From Pyxicephalus adspersus (lineage: Eukaryota; Chordata; Amphibia; Anura; Pyxicephalidae): DNA of 64,000 bases. The position numbers and the translations under genes are program-made. The stretch spans positions 47,473,494 to 47,537,493 of the forward strand of contig NC_092859.1 in the NCBI RefSeq assembly GCF_032062135.1, given 5' to 3'. Under the pieces are notes generated by a model that was given only the letters and a program-made list of their open reading frames with translations, was not told where the DNA came from and made no database searches. Below, piece after piece: positions 46,801-55,049 of this stretch; position 1 is the first letter of the stretch; every line of letters begins with the position of its first letter.

Positions 46801-47755
46801 ACTAGAAGTGAAGTGAATGACTTGTCCCCATTTAACCTCTAGTGCCGAGGATCTTCTCAATGAATGCGGCCGTGGCTGTCCACACTCATTGAGATTAGGG
46901 TACGATCCCCGGCACTAGGGGTTAAATAGGGACAAGTCCCCCAATTCAAAACCTCTAGTGCTCTCTGATTGGATGAGGAAAGCTTTTCTCAGCCAATCAG
47001 GGAGCACTATCCCTATGTGTTCCCTGTGTTCTTGCACACATACAACTAGTAAAGGGCTGCAAGAGCAATCAGGGGAGCAGAGCTGTTGCAGTTCTTCACA
47101 GTTCCTAAAAATACCCAGAATTCTCCCACCATTGACTTTAATGGTATTCGAATAGATGTCAAATCGAATAGAGAGATATTCGACCAACACTAATAAACAG
47201 CCTTGCTTTGTTGACATGTTATGCTAGGGTTTTACACACTCTACTCATTCCAGGCTTAGGTAACTTTTTTGGCCAGGAGTCCAAATGAAAAAAGAATTTT
47301 GGTTATTTTTGTAATGTTTTAAATTGTATATTATATCAATGCTTATAACATCTTTTTTTTACTAACAAAAGCTTTCACAACATTTGTAATCACAAGGTCT
47401 AGCAGTAGTCTCCTGTAATTGCATACCGACACAGGTATTTCACTCCACTGACGCATTCAGCAGTGATGGGGTAGTGAATTTGTCAATGAATACAGGAACT
47501 TACATTAGGCTTTTCACAAAATATTTCTAAAATGAATTTAGCAGAAGACATAAAGAATAGTTTTGTGTACACAACCTACTGATTTTACCCAATACAATTG
47601 AAACATATTCAACAAGTTGTATTCCAATATATATATATATATATATATGTATATATTCTGTACACCCTTTAAATTTAGTAATAATAATTTATTTTATCAG
47701 AAAGCTTGTTTTAAAAATATGCTGTCTTTGTTTTACAGATCTTCCTGGTGCTTGA
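37790..47755 (+). CDS. Three-Ig-domain type I membrane receptor (six exons)
   Basis: Joining 37790-37868, 40042-40278, 42462-42764, 44164-44505, 46119-46232 and 47739-47755 gives 1092 nt, 363 residues plus stop, with every junction GT/AG and phase 1. Layout: signal peptide 1-26; Ig domains at 27-105, 106-206 and 207-320; juxtamembrane and transmembrane exon 321-358; final YLPGA. Ig cysteine pairs are 43/89, 126/190 and 225/279. Potential N-glycosylation lies at NDT (69), NSS (262) and NWT (276). Arg336 sits in the predicted membrane span, and the cytoplasmic part is about 11 residues with no ITAM, ITIM or CxC motif. Activating Ig receptors with basic membrane residues pair with ITAM adaptors, so that role is inferred. 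Domains 2-3 recall CD4/LAG-3 D3/D4 by eye only; no symbol is justified. Upstream untranslated exons or a missed exon are possible. Confidence 0.8.
40042..40278 (+). CDS. Ig receptor exon 2: Ig-like domain 1
   Basis: The acceptor TTGTTCTATAG and donor AAAA|GTAAGT bound 79 codons. Cys43 (ITLGC) and Cys89 (NRGIYRC) are 46 residues apart, short for a V-set domain, and the usual core Trp is absent (PSFSGSF at that place). This suggests a C2/I-type or atypical fold. Confidence 0.8.
41600..42240 (+). repeat. Intronic C-rich retroelement-like fragment (intron 2)
   Basis: Contains CAGGCTGCAGGTCCCAGGAG and GCAAAGTCCTACCGCAAC, resembling the 3' part of the DIRS-type element at about 51018-51050 (CGGTTGTAGGTCCCCGAAGG, CAACCTCATCACCAAC), and GACCCCAACCGCC shared with 21960. 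It also holds a poly-C run (41689-41700). Likely a non-autonomous or decayed relative; no protein motif survives. The 131-codon proline-rich frame at 42026-42421 is a by-product of C-rich sequence. Confidence 0.45.
42462..42764 (+). CDS. Ig receptor exon 3: V-like Ig domain 2
   Basis: The acceptor TCCTGTTGCAG and donor AAAG|GTAATT bound 101 codons. Cys126 (MLMYC), Trp137 and Trp139 (LQWKW), and the DAGKYQC motif ending at Cys190 give a convincing V-type domain with a 64-residue span. A second in-frame acceptor at TCTTCAG (exon start 42471) would shorten it by three residues. Confidence 0.85.
43412..43739 (+). mobile_element. TTAAAGCGG-family MITE in intron 3
   Basis: The ends CACTTAAAGCGG and CCGCTTTAAGTA are inverted. 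The interior aligns with 643-1010. It is non-coding and sits between Ig exons 3 and 4. Confidence 0.7.
44164..44505 (+). CDS. Ig receptor exon 4: Ig-like domain 3
   Basis: The acceptor TTTGTCTTTTAG and donor GAAG|GTATGT bound 114 codons. Cys225 (MVLTC), Trp240 (IVFVW) and Cys279 (INWTC) define the domain; two N-glycosylation sequons are present. An alternative in-frame donor GCAG|GTGAAG at 44500 would drop two residues. Confidence 0.85.
44905..45050 (+). repeat. Minisatellite in the intron-4 element
   Basis: About four units of ~33-40 bp on GCAGGCAGAGATGTCAGAGT followed by CCAGGCAGAGGTCAAA. Confidence 0.7.
45167..45610 (+). repeat. Tandem array of ~98-bp palindromic units
   Basis: Five units start near 45167, 45266, 45362, 45461 and 45556. 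Each holds an inverted repeat (TTTTGTATTGGATTGGATAC, a short GGGAG-type loop, and its complement TATCCAATCCAATACAAAA). Units 1 and 3 are followed by TTTGAATTTCCAAGTTATTT, units 2 and 4 by TTTGAATTTACCAGTTATGT, giving a two-unit higher-order period of about 195 bp. Confidence 0.85.
46119..46232 (+). CDS. Ig receptor exon 5: transmembrane segment
   Basis: The acceptor ATGTTACAG and donor AAAT|GTAAGT bound 38 codons: a polar stem (EKTDENSQ), then NVVYFVRTVCLAPAFAASVL then IVC, then basic RTFKQK. The span carries Arg336 in its outer half and a Pro at 342. Confidence 0.8.
46430..47192. mobile_element. hAT-type MITE in intron 5 with perfect 8-bp TSD
   Basis: 763 bp starting TAGTGTTGGTG and ending CGACCAACACTA, flanked by identical ATAAACAG at 46422-46429 and 47193-47200. 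The ends fit the hAT YARNG rule. The interior has internal hairpins (CACTAGAGGTTAAAGGGGGA versus CCCCATTTAACCTCTAGTGC; CTCTGTGATTGGCTGAGGAA versus CCCAGCCAATCACAGAG) and no coding capacity. Confidence 0.88.
47628..47655. repeat. (TA)n microsatellite in intron 5
   Basis: A run of TA dinucleotides just upstream of the last exon. Confidence 0.85.
47739..47755 (+). CDS. Ig receptor exon 6: last five residues and stop
   Basis: The acceptor TTGTTTTACAG opens a coding tail of YLPGA and TGA at 47753-47755. The near-absent tail is the least certain part: an alternative splice could add a longer tail, but no good continuation was seen. Confidence 0.6.
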
Positions 47756-47978
47756 CATGTTGTTTCATTATTTGAAAGTGTTGAGCTGCAGTCTTTCCGG
47801 CTCTATATTGATGACTCTCTCTCCATTATTTTTGATGACTTTTTACCAGCTGTTGGTCAAGAATTAGACAAATAGATTTCCTCCTATCTGTTAATATTGC
47901 TGCTACAGACTAAAACCCCTGGGCTTCCAGCCTGCACGTACTTCAGATTGTCATAAAAAAAAAAAAAAAAGACATAAT

Positions 47979-48200
47979 GGCCCTGATTTATGAAAGCTCT
48001 CCAAGGCTGGAGAGAATACACTTTCAGAAATGAACTGGGTGATCCAGAAAACATGCAATGGATTTTTAAAAATTATTTGCTATTTGTTAGCAAATGTTTT
48101 GAATCCTGGACCAGATCCATTCCAGGTTTGCTGGATCACCCAGCTTCACTGATGAAAGTGTATTCTCTCCAACCTTGGAGAGCTTTCATAAGTCAGGGTC
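47979..48200 (+). mobile_element. Foldback MITE, full copy, in probable 3' UTR
   Basis: Complete palindrome from GGCCCTGATTTATGAAAGCT to AGCTTTCATAAGTCAGGGTC, preceded by a 16-A run at about 47955-47970. If the transcript extends past it, the RNA would carry a long hairpin. Confidence 0.75.
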
Positions 48201-48865
48201 AATTACTCCATTGGATCTTCTTGGGAATTGTTGAGGGGCATTGACAAAGAGTCTGTCTACTAATAGTACACACTGCATATATTTGCCATTGTCTTTGAAC
48301 CAAAAAAAACACATTGCTGCAGCATATAGAATGTGGCAGTGTGCAATGGGGGAGCATGCAGTGTACAAAATAAGACTGGGAATTAGGGTATGTATCACTC
48401 AGTGTTGAAATATTAGGTCTTACTGATTAGGAAATGTACAGTTCAGTGTATAAAATTTAGGCTGTGTGAGTTAGGAAACATATAGAGCACTGTATAGATT
48501 TGGGTGGTGCAGAATATGAAATTTACAGTTCAACACACACTAAGTAGGCAAGGAAATGTACAGATGAAAATTTATTTGTTCATAATATGCTAAATTTAAA
48601 CCAAAAAAGTTGTACCAGGGAGAATCTTCAAAAATACCACACATCCTTGATGTCCTTCAATATGTCTAAATTTGTCTTGTATAGGACTTTAAGGGTGCTT
48701 ATCAACAGACAATAACTGTTATAAAAACATTTTCTATATACTTTATTGTATTGTATTTTGTTATTAAAAAACAATAGGCTAAAACATGGATTGATAACAA
48801 TGGATTCCACTATACATTACATATGCAGACCTTTATCAGTTTCATTTTTGACATTTCCCATGTTA

Positions 48866-48905
48866 GCGTCCTTGACGCTTTTCAGCCAAAGGCTTCCTCA
48901 GGAGG
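48866..48905 (+). repeat. Second GACGC...GGCTTCCTCAGG repeat fragment
   Basis: Diverged from the 4700-4775 segment; GACGCTTTTCAGCCAAAGGC then TTCCTCAGGAGG. Confidence 0.35.
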
Positions 48906-49836
48906 ACACAATATGGCAGTTGCATCAGTCTGTATGATTTAATAAAACAAGCACAAATCAAAAAAAAAAAAAAATATATAAATATTACCCTTGTTGTCAT
49001 ATCTAATATGCAATAATGCTTTAATTAATTTACTAGAACATTGCAATTACCTGTTGACCATGCTCATTCACAGTTTAGCAAGCAAGTTCCGATATTGACT
49101 AACACCAACACTAGATTTTATTCATGTTTAATGGCCACTGGGTGTATATAGTGGAAGAAAACTGGGCGTGGATTCCTAACCTTTACCAAACTATAAAATA
49201 TGTATAAACTGTTTTTGTATACCATATTCACATAAACTGCAGGATTGTAAAACATTTTTAAAAAATGCATTTTATGAAGAAAATTTTCTCTAGTAATTAT
49301 CGAGAGATGTCTAGATGTCTTTTTTCACCCATAAACTTGACAGTTATTTCTTAAACACTGTATTTGATTTAATTGCAAAAACATCTTGTTGAAATATTTC
49401 CACTCCCTGATATCTGTGTATCAATTAAACTTGTATGACTCCTATGATATCTATTAATGAATGTGGAATTTTTAAATAAATATACAAATGAATAACAGAT
49501 ATATGTTATAATAAACATGGATGGTAAGGTGCTTATGGCAAAATGATTTTACTGCAAAAATGTATTTTTCCAACTGTAGATTTATCTTTAGCATTTTATG
49601 AATTTGCAATTAGTTTTCATAGCTGGCAAAGAAATATACACCTGAATGTGGTATTGTTATTCTAATTCATGTTCAAGACATGTTTCCATATTTCTTCCTG
49701 CCCCACAGTAAACTCAGTTTGTGCATCAATAAACATTGACCCTTTTACTTTACACACCTTCTAGGTGAAAGTGAATACATTTTGTAGTTGAAATTTAAAT
49801 TATAGTATTGAATGCAAGGTTTTTCTTCTAATTAAA

Positions 49837-49968
49837 GGACACTGACATTTACTGCAACATTCCCCTAGAATCTTCCAGGTCCATGTGTTTCAATGACGGT
49901 AAATAATTTTCCAACGGAATGTTTTACTTACTGTCAAAATTATTGTTTTATAAATGGACCTTCTGTTT
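49837..49968 (-). mobile_element. 140-bp MITE, inverted copy
   Basis: The reverse complement contains GTCATTGAAACACATGGACC then TGGAAGATTC, matching 1844-1982 and 58603-59370. The + strand right end is TTGTTTTATAAATGGACC. Confidence 0.55.
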
Positions 49969-50571
49969 TGTCGGTAGTATTTATTTTCAAATGAGTCTAG
50001 AAATGTATGAGGCTTATGGAAAATATATTAACCTTTCCCCTATATACTTGATATTTTGATGCAAGAAATTAGGATTTATATTCTTTTTGTATTGAATTTA
50101 TACAATAAATTGGCTACTTTGTATATATTTGTAATATGTATAAAATTATTTTGGTATGTATTTCTTTAGTTAAGATAATTTATTGAACATGAAAGATAGT
50201 AAACGATTGGTGGCTTAATTGTTTTCATTTGTATATTAAATAAAGTAATAAAGAACCCAACTTAACCACTTAGTATTTCTATTTTTGACTTAAAACGTAA
50301 GTCTTGTGTCACATTTATTGCTGTCTATGAGATTTCAGATTCCTTTCCATGCAACAGAAGAATTAGAAATTAGGGGAGCAGGTATGTACTGTAACAGGAC
50401 GACATACAATAATATAACCCTGGCAGAAATTCTAATCCTTCCTCATTTACTGAAATATTATGTTTTTAGAGTATTTTTCCACTATTTTCCATTTTTCCAT
50501 CATATGCACTATTTGCTGTCCAGATTGCAAAATATCTGGCAGAAGTTTTATTTCTTCCCTATACTTTAGAG

Positions 50572-50704
50572 TTCTTAAAAATCATTTGCTATTTGGTAGC
50601 AATTTTTTCATTCCTGGATCGATTCCAGGTTTGCTAGATCACCCAGGTTCAGTGTTGAACATGTATCTTCTCTAGTCTTAGAGAGCTTTATTAAATCAGG
50701 CCCA
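50572..50704 (+). mobile_element. Foldback MITE, right-half copy
   Basis: Runs from CATTTGCTATTTGGTAGCAA through TTCCAGGTTTGCTAGATCAC to TTTATTAAATCAGGCCCATT. The left arm is missing, as at 24507 and 56210. Confidence 0.65.
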
Positions 50705-51111
50705 TTGTTTTTGCTGGTTGGAACCTTGACTTAAGGGATCCCAGATGGCCCTTCCCGCTGTTCCAAATGTTAAACCCACTTATCCTCTTACCTCAAAAAT
50801 ACACCAAACACACTTATTTGCAGTTCAACATGGCTTGTAGCAGCCGTTCTTTATTTCCAATCACAATAAATAACCATAACAATAGATAATAACGTATATA
50901 TAACCATATCAATTATTATCAGTTGACAACCAACTAATTGATCAACTATTAATCAAACCACCTTAACATTACCATTACATTAACCTCCCTACCCCTCATT
51001 TCCAGAAAAACACCTCGGTTGTAGGTCCCCGAAGGCAACCTCATCACCAACCTTCAATTTTTTGGGGCTACCAACATCACTTCCTTATCAGGAAGGAAGT
51101 TCCCAGCTGCC

Positions 51112-52101
51112 TTACATTGCCTCGGAAATGTTACCAGGCCCACCAGCAGCCCCACCAACTTTTTCCACTTGCCCTTCCACCTTTTTCCAACAGCTTTTCT
51201 TCAATCCTGCAGATTTTTCTAGCCCCCATCTGGCTGCCTCAGTAGCTGCCCCAATTCGAAAAGAGTACACCGCATACTCTGTGGGGACCAGACCCTCCGC
51301 CAGCAAACATTTTCTAAAAACAGCTGTGAATTGGAAACGTGATAAAAATCTGCAGTCATTATGCATCAATAGCGAACCTGGTTGAATCGGCCTTTTTGCC
51401 AAAAAGCTGCGCAACGCCCCCACTGGACATACACATGACCCATGCAGCTTACCTAACCTAATCCAAAAACCCTTACCCAATGGGTCAGTTTTTGATTTTT
51501 TGATCCACACCCCAAGCTCACTGTCCCCTGAAAATACCACATTGTCCATTTGAATGCCCTTCTTCCCGTCCGGCTCACCAACTCACCTATCCTCAGAGCA
51601 CCGAAAAAGGCCAAACAAAAAACAATTTTACCTCAAAATCTGAAAAAACACACTCCCCTTAAATGAAAAATCAATTTTCCCAACAATTCAAAAGAAACCA
51701 GGCGTCTCTTGTCGCCCTGCAACTCTAGACCCATCCGATACCCTTTTAACACCTGTCGTACCACAAAGTCTTTTGTCACATCCCACCACCCGGCAAACTT
51801 CAAGAAAAATGTCAATCCCTCCATCCTCCTCTGCAGCATTGCCCAAGACAAATTACGCAAGTAGCATAAACATATCCAGTGCAGGACCCCACCACTCTAT
51901 CTCCATCGTCCTCACCAACAAACCCCCCTGTGCAGGCTCACCCCACTCCCACCACACTCCTGCATACGCCTTCCATTTCGATTCACTCAACGATCCCCTT
52001 ACCAAACCGGTCAAGATCCCAACACGATCTGTCACAGCTCCAGAGGACCTTTCACTCCACATTGCTCCGCTCCTGGTGCCAACTGCCGAAAACGGTCCCA
52101 C
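51112..52101 (-). pseudogene. DIRS-type tyrosine recombinase remnant
   Basis: Frames at 51853-52101 (SLSESKWKAYAGVWWEWGEP), 51633-51860 (VTKDFVVRQVLKGYRMG) and 51112-51549 (KKSKTDPLGKG, CPVGALRSFL, YSFRIGAATEAARWG) follow the order of a DIRS tyrosine recombinase: N-terminal core-binding region, then catalytic domain. The catalytic HxxR box reads YSFR, with Tyr where His is expected, and the C-terminal stretch that should carry the nucleophilic Tyr is not recognisable. Frame changes between segments also show it is inactive. Confidence 0.75.
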
Positions 52102-52707
52102 TGGAAACGAGACAAAGCATCCGCCACCTGATTAACAACCCCTGGATCATGGTTTGCCCGCACAAAAACATTAAACTGCAGGCTAAAATATACCAGCTGA
52201 TGCATTAGCCTAATGACTGGTAAGGAGGAAGCCGAGCACTGATCCACTACTTGAACAACCCCCAAATTAGCAAATGCCTTACCCCACAAGGCCAACGGCA
52301 CCACAATTGGAAACAGCTCTAAAAAAAGCTAAATTAGAAAGCAAACTTGCCTCGGCCCCACCTGGTGGCCATGGCTCTGCACACCACTTACCTTTGAAAT
52401 ACACACCATACTCTGAGGACGCAGCCCCATCTGTGTAAAGCTCCAAATCAAAAGCCGACATAACCTCATCCAACCAAACAGACCTGCCATTGTATGCGAG
52501 CAAAAATGAAAGCCAAACCTCCAGATCCTCCTGCAACTCCTTGGAAAGCCACACATAATGCGTCGGGTACTTCACCCCTGCCGTAGCCCTTGCCAGTAGC
52601 TGTGCAAAAATCCTACCCATGGGCAAAATACGACAGGCAAAGTTTAAACGTCCGCGGTATCGCTCTGGCCAGCCGTTGCTCCTCCTCCCCCTTCTTGCCT
52701 TCACCAC
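52032..52707 (-). pseudogene. DIRS-type RNase H remnant
   Basis: Frames at 52279-52707 and 52032-52304. The first holds GRLNFACRILPMGRIF, the connection region downstream of RT in this group, and LELYTDGAAS with the first RNase H aspartate. The second holds VRANHDPGVVNQVADALSRF, containing the late ADALSR motif. The two frames overlap, so a frameshift separates them. RT motifs that should lie upstream are absent. Confidence 0.75.
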
Positions 52708-53919
52708 TGCGAACCTTATCCAAGTTAAAGCGTTCTAAAGGCAAAAGTGAAAAGATGTCCACATAATTACCCTTCCAGATTTGTTCACAAACCTCCTTCT
52801 TCAAATGAGAACCCAGGGGGCCCTAAAATCACACATAAATTTCACCTTTTGCAGAATCACTCAAACTTACCTCCCCCGCGTCCTTCCCACTTGGGGGGCC
52901 CCCACTATTCACCAAAGTCCCAACGTCCGACGCCCCTGGTGTGACCATATCTTCAGACTGCAACCCCTGGCGCCTTCTCCCCTAGGACTGCCATCAACTT
53001 GACTACTTAACGGAGTACTTGCCCCAGATCTGGGAAGGCCCCCAGCCCCCCTTGCGGCATCCAATCTCCAACCGGACCCACAGGCTCCTTGTCTTTTGGC
53101 AACACACCCTGCATCCCTACCTCAGCATCCAAGCGACCCCCCTCCACCGCACTTCCCCCCTCTCCTAGGCCTGCTATCCCTTTTTCCTGTCTCCCAACCC
53201 CACTTGCCCCAAACTCCCCCTCCTTCCTATAATTATTAAAATGTCTACATTGACCACCAGGAGCTGACCATTTTGAAGCCGCATCCATCGCAAGCCCAAC
53301 CGCTGCCTGGCTGCCGCCTGGTTCCTGCAGAGCCACCTCAGGAGCTTTCGAATCCGATCCACCTCCTTCCTGGTCAGAACTTCCCAGCTCGCCCTCTTCT
53401 CTCACTGCGCCCATCGATGCTTGCGTGCTGTCCTCACAAATGTCAGACATGGAGGCCACCTGCCCCTGCAGCTCACAGCCCCTCCGGCATCCAGAAGGCA
53501 GACTACAGCCACTAGGCCTTCACCCCCTGTCCATCCACAGCATTCAGATGCGCCCAGACCTCCGGCCGACCCTATTGCCAGACTGGAGCCTGCTGACACC
53601 ATTTTCCTCCGCCAGGTCCTCCCCCGAACAGGGGAAACCACTCACTCCGGGCGTAACGTATGCAGAGAGGGAGACTGCATCCGCATCCTTCTCAGCTCCC
53701 CCTCCTGAGAGCTCTGCCTACAATGAGGATTCCTCCCTCCTCATATGCCCTGCCTTACCAATTGAACTTTGTTCAGGGCAGACTGGAGGGTCCCCTAAGG
53801 GGCTCCGAGCTTGGCGGCTCACCCTGGGTGATAAAGGACTAAAGTGCTCCGGCGGGCAAACCCGCCGAGGGCCCGCTTCCCCGCATCCTTGTCAAGTAAT
53901 GCTGACACTGGCTGTTTAA
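52613..53919 (-). pseudogene. DIRS-type ORF1 (Gag-like) remnant
   Basis: The frame 53007-53459 is Gly/Glu/Ser-rich and acidic (REEGELGSSDQEGGGSDSKA), and 52613-52804 includes CEQIWKGNYVDIFSLLPLER, a segment I associate with the C-terminal half of DIRS ORF1. No zinc knuckle is seen. The many plus-strand ORFs here (53.4-54.1 kb) are antisense by-products of GC-rich sequence. Confidence 0.55.
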
Positions 53920-54858
53920 GTCAGCCTGCACCTCCGGAATCAGCCATAGCTCGCAGCCCTGACAACAAGTTATCCATCTCCCCCATCAGTATATTTTGTC
54001 CTGCAAGTGCCCTGGTAAGACGCTCCTCTGTTTCTTCTTCTTCCCGCTTTCTTCAAACAGACCTCCCACCCCGTCACTCCTCAACTTTTATCTGGTTCCC
54101 GCTTCGTCCCTTTTGAATCAGCCAATCAAGAACCACAAATAATGCCAAAATGAATGATAAGTAAGCAGCACAAAAAACAGAACATTAATAAAAGTTGTTA
54201 TTGTTAATAATTTTTACAGATCTATTGGTTTGGAGAAGCTTGCTGCCAGCTGTAGTTTTTGCTGTAGAGAATACTGAATGGAGTTCAAGTTGATCAAATC
54301 ACCCTTAGCTGTACATACCATAATTTGGGTAACATGAAGTAAAACATACAATACAATAAAGTGTAAAGTGTGAAGTTTATTCATGGTGTGTAAGAAGGTG
54401 TGACAGGAACTGTAAGAGTATTAACACTATTTCCGCATGGTTGTAGGGAAACAAATATCGATTCACTGTTTAGTGGAAAGTTGTCCAAAGTCACCAGAAA
54501 TGTGTTTTCTTGTCTCCTGTAAGAGTTATTCATTAAGAAGAAAACAAAGAAGTAACATAGCTATACTGATGGCAATGGAGAAGAAAGACAAAACAATAAC
54601 GAAAGAAAACATTTAAAGGTGCTGAAAATATCCCAAATACAATCTGAGCCCCATGGAACTTCGTACATGGCATATCACTTAATTTCCATGAATAATTTTA
54701 TTTTTTTTAATGTATATGTGGTCATGGGACTGCAAATCCACATTTCTGTGTAACTTTTTTCCACCCATTCCTTTGTGGGTAGTGTTCAGGAACAAATGGA
54801 GAGCTGCAAACACAGGAATGGGGGAGGGAACTATGAACACTGGTCTATATCTATAACC

Positions 54859-55033
54859 CAGTGGTTCTCAAACCTTATATTATGAGGTAACCTCTGCAAT
54901 AACTTTCAGGTCTTCATGGAACCCTTGCTTACTTAAAAGGCACACATTTGCTCATTTTTTACACAAGGAAACCCTAGTAACCTCTGGATGAACCCTGAGA
55001 TTGCTGGGAAGCCTAGTTCACTGAGAAACGCTG
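54859..55033 (+). mobile_element. Short hAT-type MITE (CAGTGGTTCTCAAACC ends)
   Basis: 175 bp beginning CAGTGGTTCTCAAACCTTAT and ending TCACTGAGAAACGCTG, with flanking 8-mers CTATAACC (54851-54858) and GTATAACC (55034-55041), seven of eight matching. Classic hAT ends; no coding capacity. Confidence 0.8.
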
Positions 55034-55049
55034 GTATAACCAATAGGGA

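Larger units (their letters stand above)
47756..50260 (+). other. Probable 3' UTR and downstream region of the Ig receptor
   Basis: No further coding exon is evident after the TGA. Candidate polyadenylation signals include AATAAA at about 49730, 50104 and the tandem TTAAATAAAGTAATAAAGAA near 50236-50255. The transcript end cannot be fixed from sequence alone. The interval contains a full foldback MITE and a 140-bp MITE. Confidence 0.4.
50730..54112 (-). mobile_element. DIRS-type tyrosine-recombinase retroelement, RT-deleted
   Basis: Read on the minus strand: an ORF1/Gag-like region (about 53.9-52.6 kb), then RNase H (52.7-52.0 kb), then tyrosine recombinase (about 52.1-51.1 kb). DIRS-order elements encode Gag, RT, RNase H and a tyrosine recombinase rather than a DDE integrase. 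Here ORF1 runs almost straight into RNase H near 52.7 kb and no RT is found between them, implying an internal deletion. Base composition is clearly more GC-rich than its surroundings. The outer limits are estimated from that change; the split terminal repeats typical of the order were not located. Confidence 0.8.

Noticed and set aside
37790..47755. Naming the Ig gene as CD4 or LAG3
   Set aside because: Only loose resemblance of domains 2-3; three domains rather than four, a membrane arginine, and no characteristic tail motif.
53273..54116. Several long plus-strand ORFs (up to 164 codons) over the DIRS region
   Set aside because: They are antisense to the retroelement's ORF1 in GC-rich, stop-poor DNA.
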